A stretch of 43,560 nucleotides of DNA from a virus, in the IMG/VR virus record IMGVR_UViG_3300013307_000025, positions 1 through 43,560 of that record; one strand, 5' to 3'. A program made the translations under genes and the position numbers. The notes beneath the pieces were generated by a model. That model saw only the letters and a program-made list of their open reading frames with translations, had not been told where the DNA came from and made no database searches. Positions 8,369 through 16,669 of the stretch are shown here, piece after piece. The number at the start of each line of letters is the position of its first letter. Position 1 is the stretch's first letter.

Positions 8369-9367
8369 TTAGGCGTAGGTGAACTTCACCACGACCGCAG
8401 TGTCTGGACGACGCACACCAACGGTGTACATTGCGTAGCAGTCCAGCACGTTGCTGAACTGGCCACGGTCATTCCAGAAGTCGGAGGTGAACGCTTTCGC
8501 CTCGACAGTCACCAGAGTCTTAGACTTGGAGAAGATGACCATCTTGCACTTCGCATCCTCTGCGGTCACGTTGAACGCGGAACCGAGTGGGTGGTCAGTG
8601 ATAACGCCTTCCGGGAACTCCAGGAACTCCACGACCGGGATACCGTTCATGGTCACGACACGACGACCTTTGTAACCGTCATCGTTGGTCTGGCCATACA
8701 GGTTGTTGAACAGCTTTGGATGCTCCAGCAGCACAGAGTATTCGTCGGTGCCAATCAGAGTAACCATATCGTTCAGAGGAACCTTACGCTTAACCAGCAC
8801 GTCGATACCGTCACGATGCGCTTTGTTGATGAGGATGGCATTAGCCTCCAAATCGTCCTGAGTCTGAGCGTCAGCCTTCAGGGTAACGTCGATTTCAACG
8901 CCGTCCTTGAACGCAGGCTTCAGGTGCTCTGGCGCTTCCCAGCTACGGGCTTTCACCAGCTGGATTGCGTGGGCTTCGTCAAAGGTTTCCGCGAAGGAAG
9001 TACCGTTGTTCATACCCATCTCACGCAGGAAGTCCGGCGCGGTCCAATCATCCTGATAGTCGATTGGGTTACGGATGTAGAGAGTGGTATCAACCACAAT
9101 CAGCATTTTGTCGTTCTTAACGCTTTGTGCTTCCAGCGCCTGACCAGACTTACGGCCCTTAACGACAGAGTTCGCCAGACGGTCAATACGGTAGGTATTG
9201 GAACGGTCAGCGGTAGAACGCTGCGCAGACAGGCCAGTGAAGATGGCATTGTACTGGAACGCTGTATCGACTTCATTCTGATAGACTTCCAGATGGATAT
9301 CTACATCAGAATCGGCACCGCCCCAATGTGGACGAGTCAGAGCACCTGCATAAATGGTATCGGCCAT
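8369..9367 (-). CDS. Major capsid protein (T7 gp10-like)
   Basis: This 332-residue protein follows scaffold, as in all T7-like phages, and is close in size to T7 gp10A (344). It has the expected HK97-fold T7-type pattern: an early segment with TRPHWGGAD and LEVYQNEVDTAFQ, then a middle region with IDYQDDWTAPDF. Start is the ATG at 9367 with AAGGAATATTAAA upstream. The C-terminus ends TAVVVKFTYA. I see no slippery site for a longer minor form. A terminator follows after one small gene. Confidence 0.95.
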   Translation of the reverse strand: MADTIYAGALTRPHWGGADSDVDIHLEVYQNEVDTAFQYNAIFTGLSAQRSTADRSNTYRIDRLANSVVKGRKSGQALEAQSVKNDKMLIVVDTTLYIRNPIDYQDDWTAPDFLREMGMNNGTSFAETFDEAHAIQLVKARSWEAPEHLKPAFKDGVEIDVTLKADAQTQDDLEANAILINKAHRDGIDVLVKRKVPLNDMVTLIGTDEYSVLLEHPKLFNNLYGQTNDDGYKGRRVVTMNGIPVVEFLEFPEGVITDHPLGSAFNVTAEDAKCKMVIFSKSKTLVTVEAKAFTSDFWNDRGQFSNVLDCYAMYTVGVRRPDTAVVVKFTYA

Positions 9368-9391
9368 TTTAATATTCCTTGATTATTGAGA

Positions 9392-10234
9392 TTATTTAAT
9401 TCCCTGCATACGGCCAGCCTGACGGCGACGTACCAGAGTATCATACTTAGCTTTTGCAGGACCAGACTCGAATGAGCGGTTGCCTACTTCAGCACGGAGT
9501 TTTGCGAGTTCTTCACGGAAGCCAGTGCCAGACAGCGCACCATTAGCGACAGCGCCGCCGCCTGCGATATGAGTACCCGGAACCGGGACCAGACCAGAGG
9601 ACTTAGCGAACTCCATAATCAGCTGACTCGCCCCGACAAAATCTTCGGAGTCGGCCAAAGCCTCAGCTGCTTTCTTCAGATGCGCTGGAGCGTGCTGCTG
9701 GAAGGTAGCATTGAAGTTATCCCAATTCTCCTTACCGCCAGCTGCTTCATGCACCTGCTTGACTACAGATTGCACACGTTCACCTGTGCGCTCAATGTAG
9801 GCTTTGGCCAACTGTTCGACGTAGCCAGCGTGCTCACCAAAACGCTCTTTGATGTACGCTGAGTCAACCAGTGACGCGTCATTGCGCTCATAGGCATGGG
9901 CCAGAATACGGTCCACATCCTGAGCATTCAGACCAGCAACCTGCTGCATCATTTTGATACCGGCATCAAGCACGGCGTCTCCAGTCTGCGCCAGATTCTC
10001 AGAGTCGAGGCTAGGCTTCGCGTCAGGTTTGTCGCTGTCACCCTCACCCGGTACGTCTGTAGGAGACTTGTCCTGCGCACCCGGCTCGCCTGCTTCTGCT
10101 TTCAAGGCCGCTTGCTTTGCTGCTAATTGCTCGGCCATAGATGGCTGCTTCGCTTCTGGCGTACCCGCCTCCACTGCTGCCGATTGGCCTTCAACTGCCT
10201 GCGCTGCTGCGACTTCTGCTGCTTCTACTGTCAT
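9392..10234 (-). CDS. Scaffolding protein (T7 gp9-like)
   Basis: This 280-residue protein lies between portal and capsid. Its N-terminal half is acidic and rich in Ala, Glu, Pro and Gln (for example DVPGEGDSDKPDAKPSLDSE), typical of scaffold. The C-terminus is basic (RRRQAGRMQGIK), as expected for capsid binding. It should direct procapsid assembly and leave before DNA packaging. The ATG at 10234 follows AAGGGTAATTT. The call rests mainly on order, size and composition. Confidence 0.88.
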   Translation of the reverse strand: MTVEAAEVAAAQAVEGQSAAVEAGTPEAKQPSMAEQLAAKQAALKAEAGEPGAQDKSPTDVPGEGDSDKPDAKPSLDSENLAQTGDAVLDAGIKMMQQVAGLNAQDVDRILAHAYERNDASLVDSAYIKERFGEHAGYVEQLAKAYIERTGERVQSVVKQVHEAAGGKENWDNFNATFQQHAPAHLKKAAEALADSEDFVGASQLIMEFAKSSGLVPVPGTHIAGGGAVANGALSGTGFREELAKLRAEVGNRSFESGPAKAKYDTLVRRRQAGRMQGIK

Positions 10235-10243
10235 AAATTACCC

Positions 10244-11824
10244 TTATTGAGTTAGGCCCAGCTGGTCTGAGTTAAGCTGTGCTAATTGTGGATTCGCGCC
10301 CTGCTGTGCCATAGCCTGCTGCTGCGCCTGCTGTTGCTGCGCGGCGGCATCCTGCTGTTCCTGCAACGCCTGCAATTGCTCGGCAGTGTAGGACAGAGAT
10401 TCACGGTCGATACCGTAGCCCTGACAGAGTGCATCCATAACGAGGTCTGGATTGAATCGTGGCGACGCCTGAGACAGCACTGGCAGAACCAGCTGTACGG
10501 CGTTGGCGAGATACTGAAGTTTCTCCACGTTGGCCTGACGGTTCAGCGATGCGAGACCGACTGACACATCCAGAGTTACACCCTCGACGTTCAGCACAGG
10601 CAACAGGCGTGGCTCTTCCTCAATAGCGAGGATATGGGCCAGCCGTACATGCAGCACCTCTGAGAGGTTGGCATATACGCCACCGAGCGTCTGGTTAGCC
10701 TCACCAATGTTGGCGCGGATTTCCTCTGCGGTTACACGTTCAGCGTCACGGGTGTTACCAGTGTACATGAATGCGATACCCAGCTGTTGCAGCAGGGCGT
10801 TAATATCGTTCATGACTGCGGCCAGTTTCTGCGCATTGCCACCCTCGTGGGCTACAACACCGTTACCAGCTACACCAGATTTACCAGCGACATACTCACC
10901 GACTTCAGCGTTAGCCATATCGTCGATATCAATACCGGCACCGGGGTCTGTGATGTTGACCAGCTTCATCATCTCAATCTCATAGAGCAGAGAGGATTCA
11001 GACAGCTCAGACAGACGGGCAAAGTCGCCAGCAAAGTCTTCAACATGACCCCTACCGTAGTGCTCACCTGTAATCAGGTTCCACGTCAGCGGGATGTACG
11101 GGCAGAGCATTTCAGGATACACCGACTCAGAGCCGATGCCATGACCTTCACACTCCTGCGTAATCACGTAGACTACGCGGCCATTGCGATGCTCACGCTT
11201 CATCTTCGTGTACAGCTCAACGTCCTCATACGGGTCCGTCCGGCCATTCAGGAAGGAAGTGCGGAATGCTTCAGGCACGTCAATTAATGCAATGCGCTCC
11301 TTCAGAATCATCAGCATGACGTTCCCGCTACCATCGCGCTTCACGGCGTAATCCCGCACGGAGTACGTGTGGAATCGCTTAGTCGTGGGGTCACGATACA
11401 GCAGGGCGTTACCTGTGATAATCAGGAGTTTGGTTAAGTGGTTCAAGGCAGAGTAGCCTGCATTCAGGAATACCCGAGCAGATGCCCGTGTCTCCAGACC
11501 AGCGAACATGCTGGCTGCAACCTTCTCGTCTGCTCCCATCTGCTGCGCCATCTCAAGCATGGCCTTAGTCTGGCCAATCTCAAAGAAAGCGTTGTTCTGC
11601 GGGAACAGTGCCTGTGTAACTTTTGATGCGAGGTTGTTCACCAGCATGGCACCTTTGGACTGATAATCACGCTCTAAGGCGTAGCGAATACCAGAAGTTT
11701 GTGTGCTCGTGCTAGGGAACACGCTGGCGTTGGTCCACCGAGCGAATTGCTCACTGGAGTTCAGCACTTGCGTATCCTGAAACTTTTCGAACAACGCTTC
11801 GCAGGTTTCGAGTTTACCGTCCAT
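10244..11824 (-). CDS. Portal (head-tail connector) protein (T7 gp8-like)
   Basis: This 526-residue protein matches T7 gp8 in length (535) and gene position. Recognisable family features are the early RWTNASVFP segment, the middle LLYEIEMMKLVNITDPG helix, and VTAEEIRANIGEANQTLGG. The C-terminus is a Gln/Ala-rich tail (EQQDAAAQQQQAQQQA). It should form the 12-subunit ring through which DNA is packaged and ejected. The ATG at 11824 follows GGAGGCGCTA. Confidence 0.95.
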   Translation of the reverse strand: MDGKLETCEALFEKFQDTQVLNSSEQFARWTNASVFPSTSTQTSGIRYALERDYQSKGAMLVNNLASKVTQALFPQNNAFFEIGQTKAMLEMAQQMGADEKVAASMFAGLETRASARVFLNAGYSALNHLTKLLIITGNALLYRDPTTKRFHTYSVRDYAVKRDGSGNVMLMILKERIALIDVPEAFRTSFLNGRTDPYEDVELYTKMKREHRNGRVVYVITQECEGHGIGSESVYPEMLCPYIPLTWNLITGEHYGRGHVEDFAGDFARLSELSESSLLYEIEMMKLVNITDPGAGIDIDDMANAEVGEYVAGKSGVAGNGVVAHEGGNAQKLAAVMNDINALLQQLGIAFMYTGNTRDAERVTAEEIRANIGEANQTLGGVYANLSEVLHVRLAHILAIEEEPRLLPVLNVEGVTLDVSVGLASLNRQANVEKLQYLANAVQLVLPVLSQASPRFNPDLVMDALCQGYGIDRESLSYTAEQLQALQEQQDAAAQQQQAQQQAMAQQGANPQLAQLNSDQLGLTQ

Positions 11825-11837
11825 TAGCGCCTCCCGG

Positions 11838-12209
11838 TTAGCTTAGACCGAGAGTGCTGGAAATCAGCGACTTACGATTCTTTTTGGAAGTGGTGGACAG
11901 ACCTTCGTCAGCTGATGCAGCAGTACCGCCAGCCGTCACAGTAGCCACGTTGTCGAGGTCGCCTTGTGAGTTCAGCTGGTCCTGTGCCTGTTGAATACGC
12001 AGAGCCTTGTTGCTGGCTTCCTGTTGTGCTCGGGTCTGAGCTTGCAGGGCAGCAGCTTGGTCTTCAGCAGCGGTGGCACCGGTCAGGTCGTCAATGATAC
12101 CGAGCGAGTTCTTAAACGCCTTCTTCGGGTTCAGCGATTCTTTGAATGCTTTGGCCGGATTCAGGGCGGTTTTGACTGTCTTGGTGAATTTCTTTAAGCC
12201 TCCACTCAT
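11838..12209 (-). CDS. Small virion protein, head-tail adaptor candidate (T7 gp7.3-position)
   Basis: This 123-residue protein has a Lys-rich N-terminus with a repeated unit (NPAKAFKESL then NPKKAFKNSL), a Gln/Ala helical middle, and a KKNRKSLISSTLGLS end. T7 gp7.3 also lies just before portal, also begins with a Lys-rich helix and ends with a GKKSLSVARSS-type tail. A similar virion role is therefore inferred. Its start overlaps the previous stop (ATGA), and GGAGAAACC lies upstream. The longer frame starting at 12281 has no support. Confidence 0.72.
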   Translation of the reverse strand: MSGGLKKFTKTVKTALNPAKAFKESLNPKKAFKNSLGIIDDLTGATAAEDQAAALQAQTRAQQEASNKALRIQQAQDQLNSQGDLDNVATVTAGGTAASADEGLSTTSKKNRKSLISSTLGLS

Positions 12210-12613
12210 AGTGGTTTCTCCATCATGTAATAGCGGTTGCGGTATTCGTAGGTTGAAACCCGGCTGCTGATGCTGTACCACGCGGCACCGTTCTGCTTCG
12301 CCAATTCACGAAGAGACCGATGCACGCAGCGCATTCCAGCAAGCCCGAGTCCTGAGCCAGCGAAATGAACGCAGCAAAGCCCGACGCCGTTGAAATGTGA
12401 ATCTTCAACGAGGCCGGGCATAAGCGTTATCAATGCGACGGGTTCTAATTCTTTGAGTACCAGCATCCCAATCAATCCTTCGGCTTCCTGTAGGATACGT
12501 CGAAGGTGCTCATGTTCCTCTACGCCATTGGCTATGCCATGACCATAGATATGGAACTGTTCGATGTATGGTGTTAACTCAGATGAGTCAAGCATCATGG
12601 TTTGGAATGACAT
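12206..12613 (-). CDS. GNAT-like protein, first gene of the late operon
   Basis: This 135-residue protein has a pattern reminiscent of GCN5-type acetyltransferases: a central strand, then GSGLGLAGMRCVHRSLRELA resembling the acetyl-CoA loop and helix, then GAAWYSISSRVS. The match is by eye only and a substrate cannot be named. The ATG at 12613 is used; an upstream in-frame start at 12640 would lie inside the phage promoter. The predicted transcript start at 12625 leaves only 12 nt before the ATG, with GAGAGA as the only possible ribosome site. The ATG is only 12 bp from the promoter, and the stop overlaps the next start. Confidence 0.7.
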   Translation of the reverse strand: MSFQTMMLDSSELTPYIEQFHIYGHGIANGVEEHEHLRRILQEAEGLIGMLVLKELEPVALITLMPGLVEDSHFNGVGLCCVHFAGSGLGLAGMRCVHRSLRELAKQNGAAWYSISSRVSTYEYRNRYYMMEKPL

Positions 12614-12619
12614 AGTTTG

Positions 12620-12642
12620 TCTCTCTATAACGTGTCTCACAA
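12620..12642 (-). promoter_or_regulatory. Phage RNA polymerase promoter (late, second copy)
   Basis: The minus strand reads TTGTGAGACACGTTATAGAG, matching four other copies in the window. By analogy with SP6 (GTGACACTATAG) and T7 promoters, transcription should start at the G of TATAG, position 12625. It drives the GNAT-like gene and the head genes, with a very short 12-nt leader. Confidence 0.82.
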
Positions 12643-12655
12643 TTGCATGAGTTTG

Positions 12656-12710
12656 ATTAAAAGATGTACAGAGGGAAGGCTGTATCTGTAAGGATAAAAC
12701 CTGTCCCTCT
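12656..12710 (-). terminator. Hairpin between the two late promoters (terminator or 5' mRNA hairpin)
   Basis: The minus strand pairs AGAGGGA (12704-12710) with TCCCTCT (12670-12676), extended by AGG/CCT across a one-base bulge. CTTTTAATC follows. It can act as a terminator for read-through from the RNA polymerase gene. Because a phage promoter starts at 12709, it would also form a stable hairpin at the very 5' end of that transcript. Confidence 0.6.
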
Positions 12711-12726
12711 ACAACGTGTCTCTTAA
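12704..12726 (-). promoter_or_regulatory. Phage RNA polymerase promoter (late, first copy)
   Basis: The minus strand reads TTAAGAGACACGTTGTAGAG, one mismatch from the GAGACACGTTATAGAG core. Its 5' edge overlaps the TAA stop codon of the RNA polymerase gene. The predicted start is G at 12709. Together with the copy at 12625 it gives a tandem promoter pair for the structural genes. Confidence 0.75.
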
Positions 12727-15173
12727 CAGAAAAAGAACGGTGAACTTTTGACCAGTTCCAGATTCAGGTTGCCTTGAACCGGAGACGGAATCTCAGAGGT
12801 ATCACCACCCATCGCCTCAGCTGCGGCCCGGATAATTTCCAGTGGCTCATGCTTCGTGTACAGGTCATAGAACGCTTCACGAATCGCTGTGTGCATCTCA
12901 TCACAATCAGCAGCGTGTGTCGCCAGTGAATCGTGAATCGGCACCAGTGCTCCAGAGAAGTACAGCGCAACCATCATCAGGTGTGTGCTGTCCATGCTGT
13001 GAACAAAGTTCGGCGCAATGCCAGACGCTGCTTTACGGCGGTTGTTCAGCGTGTAGTCGCGGTTGTAGGCTACGACTTTTGTCAGGCCCATACTGCGGAT
13101 GTTCACGCGCTGCTCTTCCGTTGTGGTGTAGCGGTTAATCACTAGCCCACCCAGCGGCGTCTCCCACTCCAGATGATTCTCCAGTGGGATTGTGCGGCAC
13201 ACCTGCTGCAAGAACTTCATGGCCCGTGCTGCTGCTGGCATGGCGTCTTCGATTGACTGACGCATCAGCGGAGCGAGGAAGCCGGACAGCTTCATCATGC
13301 TGAACTCTTCCAGCGGCTGATACCCTTCGTCACGAGCACCCAGCAGGATGTAATCAGAGCAACTGCGCACGGTGGCGCTGTAGAAGAAGGTCATGCTCGG
13401 ACGCTTCGTCATGCTGCGGGTGATTTCATTCTCCTGCCAATACTTCGACTGCACCACGGTATCCGGGTTGCGTCCGGCCACCAGCACCTTCGAATCAGTG
13501 CGACGTTTCACGTCCATGTACAGGTCAGCTTTCTTGTCGTTACCATCCCAAAACAGGTTGGTCAGCTTACCGCCCACTTCATCTCGCAGCATGGCTGAGA
13601 AGTGTTGGCCACCAGAGTTGGTAGCATCCATAGCGATTGGGAGGTGCGATACAAACTCTGACGGGTTGCCAGACTGAACAGCATTAACCAGCTCGATACA
13701 AGCGGCCAAGAAGCACCACGGAGAGTCGGCATTCTTAAAAGAGTCCGAGTCAAATGGAGAAGTTGCAACGCGCTCAATCTCTGCATAGTGCAAATCAACC
13801 CAAGCTGCACGCTCTTCGAATAAGGCTTTGTCATAACCAAACGTAGTGGCGACGTTAACTTTGAGCCAGAATAATCCCCGATTTCCCAAGGGCTTACCCT
13901 CTGCGAATACAAGTAGTGCCTTCTGCAAATCAGAACCTTGAGGGTTGATTGCTGACTTGAAGTAGACACGGTAGCGCCAATCGACACAGGTCGGGAAGTA
14001 CAGGGCTTCTTCGTCTTTGAACTCATTACACAGCTCCAGTGTTGTTGCAGTACCGCGCAGCTGAGACACACGCTTGCGCTCGTCGCTATACCACTGACGG
14101 GCCAGCGCCTTCCACTCGTCAAAGTCTTCCAGCTCACGCTCGTCATACTTCTCTTTCGGGATACCTTCGAGACGCCACTCCGGTTTCGGAGCCTGTCGTG
14201 TACTCGGCATTCCAATCCCGATACCTTGTGCTCGTGCAGCCTGCACAAGGTCCAATACAGCGGTGTTCACTTTGTATGGCGTGTTCTGAATCTTGTTCAG
14301 CGCCTTCTTCATCTCAGTCGCTTTCTCAAATGACTCAGCAACTTTGCGACGTAACTTATTGGTAATGTGGCGGTTTTTGTAAGTACCACGGCGGTCAATA
14401 TCCGTGAGGTAGCCACCGTCAAACATCGTGGTGTGCTCAATCGGCGGGATAATCATTGGTGGCATAACCATCAGCATATCGCTGTGAGTCACTACGTCCA
14501 CCAGCACTTTCTCCAGCGCCGCCTCCGGCACCAGATAATTCATCTGGTTGGAGTGGGCCACCCACTTGAACAGACCGGTTTCAAACAGAGCCTGCATCAG
14601 CAGCTTACCGACCGCGATACACTCAGTGTTGCACCACGGCTCATGGTTCAGCTTCACAGCATCAGCAGAGGCCCGGAGAGTACGCAGGATGTGCGATGCA
14701 CTGCGAGTGTGCTTCTCCTTCATGTACTCATGCACCCGGTTGATGTAGGCCGGTGCCGCTACTTCCAGATTGCGGTTCAGAATCTCAGCCTGCACGATGC
14801 GGCCTAAGCCAGCCATCAGAGCCTGTGCTGATGATTTGGTCTGCGACTCTGCGCAGATGCTGTCCAGTACATACACCAGAGAGGCAGTGGCCAGTACGTC
14901 AGTCTCAACGAGACGGAGATACTTGCGGTACTTCCCGCCTTTGCCCGGTGCTTTGTCGTTCTTAACCTTTTCAATCTCATCGGCTACAGTGCCGAATGCT
15001 GCGCTTATCAGACGCGAGACAGGGAGTAATTCAGATGCGCGGCCCTTATCCAGAGCATCCTTGACTGCCTTGCGGCTACGGTCAATGGCGCGGGTTCGTG
15101 CTGCCTTCTCAATTTCGAGCTGGCGTTCTACTTTTGCTTCTGTGATGTTCAAGCTATTCTTGGCCGTCTGCAT
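12723..15173 (-). CDS. Single-subunit DNA-directed RNA polymerase (T7 gp1-like)
   Basis: This 816-residue enzyme transcribes the phage middle and late genes. Visible family motifs: DATNSGGQHFSAMLRDE (motif A; T7 has DGSCSGIQHFSA), TKRPSMTFFYSA (motif B; T7 has KRSVMTLAYG), and VPIHDSLATHAAD (motif C, catalytic Asp in HDS). The C-terminus is FFFC where T7 ends FAFA. The ATG at 15173 follows TTTAAGGAGTATCAG; an upstream ATG at 15236 lies within a neighbouring gene. Its location after the replication genes and before the structural genes is the phiKMV-type layout; in T7 and SP6 it is an early gene. A phage promoter begins within its stop codon. Confidence 0.97.
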   Translation of the reverse strand: MQTAKNSLNITEAKVERQLEIEKAARTRAIDRSRKAVKDALDKGRASELLPVSRLISAAFGTVADEIEKVKNDKAPGKGGKYRKYLRLVETDVLATASLVYVLDSICAESQTKSSAQALMAGLGRIVQAEILNRNLEVAAPAYINRVHEYMKEKHTRSASHILRTLRASADAVKLNHEPWCNTECIAVGKLLMQALFETGLFKWVAHSNQMNYLVPEAALEKVLVDVVTHSDMLMVMPPMIIPPIEHTTMFDGGYLTDIDRRGTYKNRHITNKLRRKVAESFEKATEMKKALNKIQNTPYKVNTAVLDLVQAARAQGIGIGMPSTRQAPKPEWRLEGIPKEKYDERELEDFDEWKALARQWYSDERKRVSQLRGTATTLELCNEFKDEEALYFPTCVDWRYRVYFKSAINPQGSDLQKALLVFAEGKPLGNRGLFWLKVNVATTFGYDKALFEERAAWVDLHYAEIERVATSPFDSDSFKNADSPWCFLAACIELVNAVQSGNPSEFVSHLPIAMDATNSGGQHFSAMLRDEVGGKLTNLFWDGNDKKADLYMDVKRRTDSKVLVAGRNPDTVVQSKYWQENEITRSMTKRPSMTFFYSATVRSCSDYILLGARDEGYQPLEEFSMMKLSGFLAPLMRQSIEDAMPAAARAMKFLQQVCRTIPLENHLEWETPLGGLVINRYTTTEEQRVNIRSMGLTKVVAYNRDYTLNNRRKAASGIAPNFVHSMDSTHLMMVALYFSGALVPIHDSLATHAADCDEMHTAIREAFYDLYTKHEPLEIIRAAAEAMGGDTSEIPSPVQGNLNLELVKSSPFFFC

Positions 15174-15183
15174 CTGATACTCC

Positions 15184-15297
15184 TTAAAGGTTACGTGATT
15201 TCCACAACTCATACATTTCGAGGTATGCTTTCGCATCCTCCTGACGGCCCTCTTCGACCGCCAGTTCGTACATCATTCTACACCATTCACTCTGCAT
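15184..15297 (-). CDS. Small acidic protein before RNA polymerase
   Basis: This 37-residue protein (MQSEWCRMMYELAVEEGRQE at the start) is probably a single helical unit with E/Y-rich repeats. The ATG at 15297 follows AAGGGCTTTGCT and overlaps the end of the DUF3310 gene by 11 bp. The longer frame from 15384 is a shadow of that gene. No family recognised. Its tight overlap on one side and 10-bp gap to the RNA polymerase on the other suggest it is translated as part of the operon. Confidence 0.6.
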   Translation of the reverse strand: MQSEWCRMMYELAVEEGRQEDAKAYLEMYELWKSRNL

Positions 15298-15823
15298 AGC
15301 AAAGCCCTTTGCAACGCTCAAACAGAGCAATGTAGGCATCGGACTTGTCCAGCTCTTGCTTTGGGTCATCCTTCTGACCGGCACGGAGACGATACTTCAG
15401 TCGGTTGCCTAAGCAGTAGCCACGGAACTCAGCCTCCGTCATTGACCGGGCGATAATCTCAATCGCTTCAATATCCGGGAAGAACTGGTAATGCTTTGGC
15501 TTCGCTACCACATCAAATTCACCTGCGGGTGCAGGAGTCGGCGTGCTAACCACACGACAGTTTTCACGGCTGAACAGGCGGCGTTTACCATTAGTGTCCT
15601 TGAGGGAAACTGCATAGTCATCGACTGCCAATACCACGCCAGTTACGCCGTAGAAGTTAATCATCTCAGGATTGCAAAATACAACAGTGTCACCTACTTT
15701 CATTGTAACCTCTTGATTATCAGGGTGATTTAGATACATACAAGTGCCAGCACAGGAATGCTCCGGCATCCCTACATCTTTCGCATACTGACAACCGCCT
15801 TCACATTGTGGCGCTTCTGTCAT
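15287..15823 (-). CDS. DUF3310-domain protein (T7 gp1.7-related C-terminal domain)
   Basis: This 178-residue protein has a Cys-rich N-terminus (CEGGCQYAKDVGMPEHSCAG and a further Cys), a small beta-type segment with KVGDTVVFCNPE, and a C-terminal DUF3310 domain near residues 105-175. The domain shows KPKHYQFFPDIEAIEII and FRGYCLGNRLKYRLRAGQKD. T7 gp1.7, a nucleotide kinase, carries this domain. The Cys-rich segment could bind zinc. Kinase activity is not shown by the sequence. The start overlaps the endonuclease VII stop (ATGA). Confidence 0.82.
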   Translation of the reverse strand: MTEAPQCEGGCQYAKDVGMPEHSCAGTCMYLNHPDNQEVTMKVGDTVVFCNPEMINFYGVTGVVLAVDDYAVSLKDTNGKRRLFSRENCRVVSTPTPAPAGEFDVVAKPKHYQFFPDIEAIEIIARSMTEAEFRGYCLGNRLKYRLRAGQKDDPKQELDKSDAYIALFERCKGLCYAE

Positions 15824-16257
15824 GGCTTCATCATCCTCGCTGCTTCGCGTCGGGCTTTCACCTCGGCACGGCGTTTACGTTCACGAGCTGCACGAATCTC
15901 GCGCTTGTCGTCTTCCGACTTATGGCTGTGATAAATCAGGTCAGTCGGCTCTTGCTCCAGATAGTTGCCTACTCGGTGGAGCGCGGCGGCAATCGCTTTG
16001 CTGTCTTGCATTGACCCGACAATCCAGCGGCCAGCTGCTGATGCAACCTTACCTTCGCCGCCATTGCACGAGCGATGAAGAGCACCGCGAATGCGTCCAG
16101 AAATATGGCAGTGGTCCACAACAACACTATCACCCTTGTTCCCCTTAATGCTGAAATCCAATTCGCCTCCGCAGAGTGGACATACGCCACCCTGCGCCTT
16201 CGCCAGCTGCATCCCTACTGCTCGGAGCTGGCCACGAGTTATCTTGCGCAGAGCCAT
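15820..16257 (-). CDS. Endonuclease VII (Holliday junction resolvase)
   Basis: This 145-residue protein has the His-Me/endonuclease VII signature: a CPLC zinc knuckle near residue 26, DHCHISGRIRGALHRSCN as the catalytic and second zinc half. The usual LC of RGxLCxxCN is LH here, but the final Cys is present. The C-terminal part is highly basic and helical (REIRAARERKRRAEVKARRE). It should resolve branched replicative DNA before packaging, like T4 gp49 and T7 gp3. Start overlaps the previous stop as TAATG. Confidence 0.92.
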   Translation of the reverse strand: MALRKITRGQLRAVGMQLAKAQGGVCPLCGGELDFSIKGNKGDSVVVDHCHISGRIRGALHRSCNGGEGKVASAAGRWIVGSMQDSKAIAAALHRVGNYLEQEPTDLIYHSHKSEDDKREIRAARERKRRAEVKARREAARMMKP

Positions 16258-16484
16258 TACAGCTGCACCACGAAGGCACCATTAGGGCGCTGGTAGTGCT
16301 CAACCGACTCAATCTCTTTGCGGCTGTGCCAGTGGATTGACTTGCGGATAAACTGGATACGGACCGTCTTCGGCCCGATGCTCACAATCTCACCGATAGC
16401 GAATGGCTGTGCGCCACGACCGCCATGACCGAACGCTGCTTTCATACCGACTTCTGCGGTTACGCCAAATGCGTCAATTACCAT
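16257..16484 (-). CDS. Hypothetical 75-residue protein (SH3-like pattern)
   Basis: The protein begins MVIDAFGVTAEVGMKAAFGH and has short alternating beta-type strands (IGEIVSIGPKTVRIQFI) with a central Gly/His-rich turn, which looks like a small beta-barrel. No family recognised. The ATG at 16484 follows GGAGGTCTGGA, and its stop overlaps the endonuclease VII start. It sits between exonuclease and endonuclease, so a role in DNA handling is possible but not shown. Confidence 0.75.
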   Translation of the reverse strand: MVIDAFGVTAEVGMKAAFGHGGRGAQPFAIGEIVSIGPKTVRIQFIRKSIHWHSRKEIESVEHYQRPNGAFVVQL

Positions 16485-16669
16485 TCCAGACCTCCAATTG
16501 ATTCCAGTTCAGCCTGCTCACGAATGAGGTCGGCCATGTAGTCGCGCAGCCGGTCAGCTGCTTCCGGTGACTTCTCACGCAGACTGTTCATCACAGTTTC
16601 CAAATCCTTGAAGTTGTCTGCGTAGAAGTATTCTAATGCCTTAGCTTTGAGACTCTTGATTGTCGCCAT
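16478..16669 (-). CDS. Hypothetical 63-residue helical protein
   Basis: This is a small charged, helical protein (KSLREKSPEAADRLRDYM-type spacing). Its start lies 29 bp inside the end of the exonuclease gene, and its end overlaps the next gene by 7 bp. The upstream site is weak (AGG). No family recognised. It is kept because the overlaps on both sides match the rest of the operon. Confidence 0.65.
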   Translation of the reverse strand: MATIKSLKAKALEYFYADNFKDLETVMNSLREKSPEAADRLRDYMADLIREQAELESIGGLEW

